From: SB11 sp035906255
GTDB taxonomy: Bacteria > Bacteroidota > Bacteroidia > UBA8524
DNA length: 64,000 bases
Assembly (NCBI GenBank): GCA_035906255.1
Contig: JAMIFM010000018.1
Location: 124,001-188,000, forward strand
Direction: 5' to 3'
Shown: positions 60,177-64,000 of the stretch, piece after piece
How positions within the stretch are numbered: the first letter of the stretch is position 1
Layout: every line of letters begins with the position of its first letter
Program-made: the position numbers and the translations under genes
The notes under the pieces: model-generated
What the model was told of the DNA's origin: nothing
The model's database searches: none
Seen by the model: only the letters and a program-made list of their open reading frames with translations

Positions 60177-60405
60177 ACAGGTTCTTGCACACAATTAATG
60201 TGTTAAGATGAAAAGGGAACCGCGTGTAAATCGTGGACAGTACCCGCTGCTGTAAATTTCAAAGGCAACCCGTTTGCCATCTTTTTGCCCCCTTTTGCCA
60301 CTGTTAGCAAAGCTAACGGGAAGGCTGCAAAAAGCATGAAATGAGTCAGAAGACCTGCCTGAAATACTTTAAAAGGATTCACGCCTTCGGGAATAAGGGC
60401 AGGAG
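60177..60405 (+). ncRNA. cobalamin riboswitch
   Basis: Conserved core: AAAGGGAACCGCGTGTAAATC (from 60213), GGACAGTACCCGCTGCTGTAA and the B12 box AGTCAGAAGACCTGCC (60344-60359). CCTGCC can also pair with GGCAGG at 60398-60403, a likely switching helix. It controls the receptor starting at 60488. Confidence 0.95.
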
Positions 60406-60487
60406 TTTAGTAGTACAACTGTTTCCAAACACATAAAAAACGTTCGGTTACCCGTGCTGGCTGTATTCTGTTTATCCCGCAGGTATA

Positions 60488-62458
60488 ATGTGCTTTACAT
60501 TGAACCTAAAAAAACTGGTTGTTTCGGTAGTATGTTTACTTGTTGCCTATAATATACAGGCGCAAAAAGATACTTTGTATGAGGTGGGAGCAGCCGAAGT
60601 GGTGGCCTATCGCGAAAAAGTATTTAGTGCAGGCACACATAGCTGGAGGCCTGATACCGTATTACTGAAACAATATACCCCCAACACGCTTGCTGATGTA
60701 ATGGGCCAAACAGGGATGTTTGTGCGCACCTACTCGCCGGGCACGTTGGCTACGCCTATAATGCGGGGAACTTACGGAGTGCAAACAGCTATAGTTTGGA
60801 ACGGCTTTAACATACAAAGCCCTATGAACCAATTGGCCGATATGAACCTGATACCTGCCTTTTTTGTAGATGCACTTGAGGTGGGGTACGGCAGCCAAAG
60901 TGCGTTGTATGGCAGCGGAGCCATTGGCGGTACGGTAAGTTTTGGGCAAACCCCTGCTGAAAAGAATGGACTGCATGGTAAAGTAATGCTGGGCGCGGGT
61001 AGCTTTCAAAATTTTCAGCAGGGTATAAAACTCAGTTATAAAAACAAATGGTATAAGTGTTTTGTGCGTTATTTTAACCAAACCGCACAAAACACTTATA
61101 CCTATACCAATCCGGCAAAAGCAGGAAAGCCTACCGACACTATGCGCAATGCGCAGTGGTGGAATAACGGGCAGGTGATTGAAAACTATTTTGCCGTTAA
61201 CAAGCATATAAAGGCCGGTTTGCACTTATGGCACACACAAGCATTTAGGGGGGTAGGCCGTACCATGATACAAAACCAAAGCAGGGCTTTTCAGTTGGAT
61301 GATGTATGGAGGTTGATGGGTGATGTAAAATACAGTAAACGTAGAACCGAAGCCATTGTAAGGTTTATGTGGTTTGATGAGCGAATACGCTATACCGATT
61401 CAGCAATGACCCCCATACTGGCAAGCGACAACCGTGCCGTTGGGTTGATGGTTGAAGGCGAGTACAGGTACAAGATAAGCAACCGCCACGATGTGAGTGT
61501 GGGGCTTAACAACGGTAACTCCAAATCGTCAGCAGTTGATTACGGCAAGCCATCGCCTGTTCAATACAAAGGAGCCTTATTTGTATCGCATCGCTACCGT
61601 AGTTTTGGCAATAAATTAATCACCTCACTTACCCTCCGTCAAGAGTGGGTGAGTTTACGTAATACACAGGAGTTGCCTGTGGTATCATTACAATCAGCAC
61701 AAAAGCTAAAAATATTACCCTTTGTGCCCTCTATCGGTGCCGAGTGGAATGTGTATGGGCCGTTGTATTGGCAGGCAAAAGCATCGCGTTTGTACCGCTA
61801 CCCCAATTTTAATGATTTGTATTGGAATCCGGGGGGTAATCCTAACCTGAACCCCGAAAACGGCTACAGTGTAGAAAGCAGGGTAACTTATAAAAACCGT
61901 TGGGGCAATGTGCAGGCAAATGTTTCGGCAGGCGGGTACTACAATGATATTACAGATTGGATTATATGGCTGCAAGGGGTGGGTGGGATATGGACTCCGC
62001 GAAACATACAAAGGGTGCAAGCAAGAGGGATTGAAACACAAGCCGAACTTAGTATCAACTTAACCGATAAAAGTTATGTGAGGGCTGATGCCCGCTATTC
62101 ATACACCGTTAGTACTAACGAGAAAAAGAAAAGCCAGTTTGACGACAGTTATAAAAAACAATTGCAATACGTGCCCTACCACATGGCTGTGTGCAACATT
62201 GCGGGCGGTTATAAGTGCTGGTACTTAAATATTAACGGACAATATACGGGCAAACAGTTTGTTACCTCTGATAACACGGCATGGTTACCCGCATTTTATA
62301 CCCTGAATATAATGGCAAGCTGGGGGCACAAGATAAAAGCACTTGATGTTGAGGTGCTTTTGCAGGCGCGCAACCTGTTTAATAAAGAATATACGGTGGT
62401 GCAATGGGTGCCTATGCCCGGACGTAACTACCAACTTACAGTTCAACTAAACTTTTAA
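60488..62458 (+). CDS. btuB: BtuB-like TonB-dependent receptor for cobalamin
   Basis: 656 aa, short for a receptor of this phylum and without a carboxypeptidase-regulatory domain, as in BtuB. Signal peptide, TonB box region (AAEVVAYREKVFSAG), plug (MRGTYGVQTAIVWNGFNIQSP, GYGSQSALYGSGAIGG) and barrel ending QLTVQLNF. Its B12 role rests on the riboswitch 80 nt upstream and on the BtuG-like gene 14 nt downstream. No btuCDF is in the window. Confidence 0.88.
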   Translation: MCFTLNLKKLVVSVVCLLVAYNIQAQKDTLYEVGAAEVVAYREKVFSAGTHSWRPDTVLLKQYTPNTLADVMGQTGMFVRTYSPGTLATPIMRGTYGVQTAIVWNGFNIQSPMNQLADMNLIPAFFVDALEVGYGSQSALYGSGAIGGTVSFGQTPAEKNGLHGKVMLGAGSFQNFQQGIKLSYKNKWYKCFVRYFNQTAQNTYTYTNPAKAGKPTDTMRNAQWWNNGQVIENYFAVNKHIKAGLHLWHTQAFRGVGRTMIQNQSRAFQLDDVWRLMGDVKYSKRRTEAIVRFMWFDERIRYTDSAMTPILASDNRAVGLMVEGEYRYKISNRHDVSVGLNNGNSKSSAVDYGKPSPVQYKGALFVSHRYRSFGNKLITSLTLRQEWVSLRNTQELPVVSLQSAQKLKILPFVPSIGAEWNVYGPLYWQAKASRLYRYPNFNDLYWNPGGNPNLNPENGYSVESRVTYKNRWGNVQANVSAGGYYNDITDWIIWLQGVGGIWTPRNIQRVQARGIETQAELSINLTDKSYVRADARYSYTVSTNEKKKSQFDDSYKKQLQYVPYHMAVCNIAGGYKCWYLNINGQYTGKQFVTSDNTAWLPAFYTLNIMASWGHKIKALDVEVLLQARNLFNKEYTVVQWVPMPGRNYQLTVQLNF

Positions 62459-62472
62459 TCCAAAACAATAAA

Positions 62473-63519
62473 ATGAAAAACCTGAAAAAAATCACAAACC
62501 TGAGTCTTGCAGTAGCAATGGCCGCAATGGTATTGTTTTTAAACTCTTGTAAAGAAGATGACGATACCAAGCCCGGTACCACCCCCGCAAGCTACCAAGG
62601 TGTTTTTGTAATTAACGAAGGTGGTTTCCTAAAAGGTAACTCAAGCGTTGATTTTTACAATCCTTCAAGCGGAGAGCTTAGCGATGATTTGTTTGCCAAG
62701 AAAAACAGCCGTCCGTTGGGTGATATTTTGCAATCAATGACCAAGGTGGGCAACAAATTCTACCTTATTGTAAACAACTCGCAAAAAATTGAAGTGGTGA
62801 ATGCAGAAACCTTTGTTTCAACTGCAACTATTAACAATATGGGTTCACCCCGCTTTTTGTTGCCTTTGTCTTCATCAGGTAACAAAAAGGCTTATGTAAC
62901 TGATTTGTTTGGTGGTGTGATACACATTGTTGACCTTGATGCTGCAACTAAAACAGGTAGCATTACTTTGCCCGGTTGGAGCGAAAACATGGTTGAAGTA
63001 GGTACTGATGTGTATGTAAATAACTGGAGTAACAAAAAGGTGTACGAAATCAATTCAACCAATAACACAATTGCTGACAGTATTGTGCTTACCGGTTCAC
63101 CAAACGGGTTGGTAAAAGATAAAAACAACAAACTGTGGGTATTGGTGGATTCAGTAGGAGCTACCCAAGCCCGATTTATTCGTGTTAACCCTGCTAATAA
63201 TAGCGTTGAAGCCTCAATATTGTTTCCTGTAGGTCAATCGGCCAGTAAATTGGCTATTAACGGCAGCGGCGATAAGCTATACTATACCAGCAGCACAGGT
63301 GTGTATGAAATGGATATAACAGCATCAACACTACCTGCAACTGCAAAAAAGGCCGGTTATTTTTACGGTTTGGGTGTTGACCCTAAAGATGGTTCGGTAT
63401 ATGTTACCGATGCGCTTGATTTTAACCAAAAAGGAATTGTTTACCGTTTGAAAGCCGACGGTACTGAAAGCAATTTTAAAGTGGGTATAGTACCCGGCGG
63501 TTTCTTCTTTAATTATTAA
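62473..63519 (+). CDS. btuG: BtuG-like surface lipoprotein (YncE-type propeller)
   Basis: 348 aa. The lipobox FLNSC is followed by KEDDD, an acidic motif close to the surface-export signal of Bacteroidota lipoproteins. The rest is a seven-bladed propeller of YncE/DUF5074 type (VFVINEGGFLKGNSSVDFYNP, FLLPLSSSGNKKAYVTD, NGLVKDKNNKLWVLVD). In Bacteroides thetaiotaomicron BtuG sits on BtuB, binds B12 extremely tightly and delivers it. Here it follows btuB directly under the same riboswitch. Confidence 0.83.
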   Translation: MKNLKKITNLSLAVAMAAMVLFLNSCKEDDDTKPGTTPASYQGVFVINEGGFLKGNSSVDFYNPSSGELSDDLFAKKNSRPLGDILQSMTKVGNKFYLIVNNSQKIEVVNAETFVSTATINNMGSPRFLLPLSSSGNKKAYVTDLFGGVIHIVDLDAATKTGSITLPGWSENMVEVGTDVYVNNWSNKKVYEINSTNNTIADSIVLTGSPNGLVKDKNNKLWVLVDSVGATQARFIRVNPANNSVEASILFPVGQSASKLAINGSGDKLYYTSSTGVYEMDITASTLPATAKKAGYFYGLGVDPKDGSVYVTDALDFNQKGIVYRLKADGTESNFKVGIVPGGFFFNY

Positions 63520-63560
63520 AAAGAATTGTGGAATAGTCCGTCAAGGATTACTTAATAATG

Positions 63561-63590
63561 AGTGTGGCCGCTATTGCGGCCACACTTTTT
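63561..63590 (+). terminator. intrinsic terminator of btuB-btuG
   Basis: AGTGTGGCCGC/GCGGCCACACT with TATT loop and a T-run, 41 nt past the stop. Confidence 0.88.
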
Positions 63591-63600
63591 TATTTTAAAG

Positions 63601-63623
63601 GATTAAACGTACTACGTTTAATC
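63601..63623. repeat. short palindrome
   Basis: GATTAAACGT/ACGTTTAATC around ACT, between convergent btuG and response-regulator genes; no T-run, unclear role. Confidence 0.4.
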
Positions 63624-63639
63624 GCTGTATTTAATAGAT

Positions 63640-64000
63640 TTAGTGGATAATACGTTGCAAATCGTTTGTGGTAATGGGCTTAATAATATAGTCCTTTACA
63701 TCACTGTAGGTTTTTGCTTTTTCCATATCGTTAGGGTCTATGGATGAGCTAATCATATAGATAGTAATGGGTTTATCTATTGAAGTCTTCACTTTTGAAA
63801 AGCCGTCTAAAAACTGCCATCCGTCCATCACGGGCATATTAATATCCAGCAAAATAGTATCAGGTATTACATTTCCTGATGCCGAAAGATGATTAAGTGC
63901 CTTGAGGCCGTTTTCAAAAACCAGTATGTTGCTGCACAAATTGTTACGTGTGAGCATTCGTTTCACGCCCATTACAAACACCTCGTCGTCGTCAACAATA
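63640..64000 (-). CDS. response regulator receiver protein (partial, 5' end cut off)
   Basis: The reading frame runs off the window end with IVDDDEVFVMGVKRML, i.e. the acidic pocket of a receiver domain. The phospho-acceptor Asp is in TILLDINMPVMDGWQF and the conserved Lys in YIIKPIT; the protein stops soon after (ending LQRIIH), so it is a single receiver domain with no visible output domain (CheY-like). The start lies outside the window. Confidence 0.88.
   Translation of the reverse strand, partial: IVDDDEVFVMGVKRMLTRNNLCSNILVFENGLKALNHLSASGNVIPDTILLDINMPVMDGWQFLDGFSKVKTSIDKPITIYMISSSIDPNDMEKAKTYSDVKDYIIKPITTNDLQRIIH

Noticed and set aside
60662..61225. 187-codon minus-strand frame inside btuB
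   Set aside because: Shadow of a receptor gene with clear plug and barrel signatures.

Overview
The window reads as a chromosomal segment of a member of the phylum Bacteroidota. Several things point that way. Many genes are preceded by the Bacteroidota-type promoter box TAnnTTTG, sometimes with an upstream TTTG. SusC/BtuB-type TonB-dependent receptors carry carboxypeptidase-regulatory-like N-termini. LytS/LytTR two-component pairs, lipoproteins, DUF2480 and LruC proteins are present. SecA has the ~1,100-residue form, atpD-atpC stand apart from the other ATP synthase genes, and DnaJ has only two CxxCxGxG motifs. I cannot place it below phylum. No rRNA, tRNA, CRISPR array, prophage or complete insertion sequence was seen.

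Layout. 0-6.6 kb: truB tail, an orphan lipoprotein, a DraRnl-type RNA ligase, a RidA-type deaminase, a ClsB-like phospholipase D, an enoyl-CoA hydratase and a methyltransferase-PAP2-ZIP operon. 6.6-19.9 kb: SPOR protein/deoC, secA, purD, DUF502, a 3-methyladenine glycosylase, atpDC, valS and a porin-like barrel. 19.9-21.4 kb: a 227-bp tandem repeat array. 21.4-24.1 kb: a TPP riboswitch and a thiamine-type TonB receptor. 24.2-27.7 kb: a minus-strand operon of a histidine kinase, three small TonB_C proteins, ruvX and def. 27.8-36.6 kb: a cyclase-family hydrolase, an S8 peptidase, a second repeat region, an ALDH7-type dehydrogenase, a PagL-like deacylase with a DUF2807 lipoprotein, and grpE-dnaJ. 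36.6-40.9 kb: a membrane VWA-like protein, lipoproteins and rplS. 40.9-51.1 kb: two LytS/LytTR systems, one downstream of a TonB receptor, with a PaaE-type reductase and an acyl-CoA thioesterase between them. 51.4-55.9 kb: tandem LruC lipoproteins. 56-60 kb: DUF2480, an HTH regulator, a hypothetical protein, RNase Z and DUF2279. 60.1-63.5 kb: a cobalamin riboswitch, a BtuB-like receptor and a BtuG-like surface lipoprotein. The window ends in a response regulator.

Main unexplained signals. (1) A plus-strand intrinsic terminator at 44929-44960 has no annotated gene behind it. It lies downstream of a 9-N12-9 direct repeat fitting the LytTR operator consensus, which suggests a small RNA controlled by the neighbouring LytS/LytTR pair. 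(2) Three intergenic copies of a three-hairpin palindrome element keep centres and ends while the arms change with complementarity preserved. (3) Two-turn direct repeats lie upstream of the second LytTR operon, and a shared element lies at a fixed distance upstream of both LruC genes. (4) A degenerate copy of a kinase gene's 3' end sits before the second TonB_C gene and records how that cluster was duplicated. All functional claims come from reading the sequence and recalling families; no database search was made.
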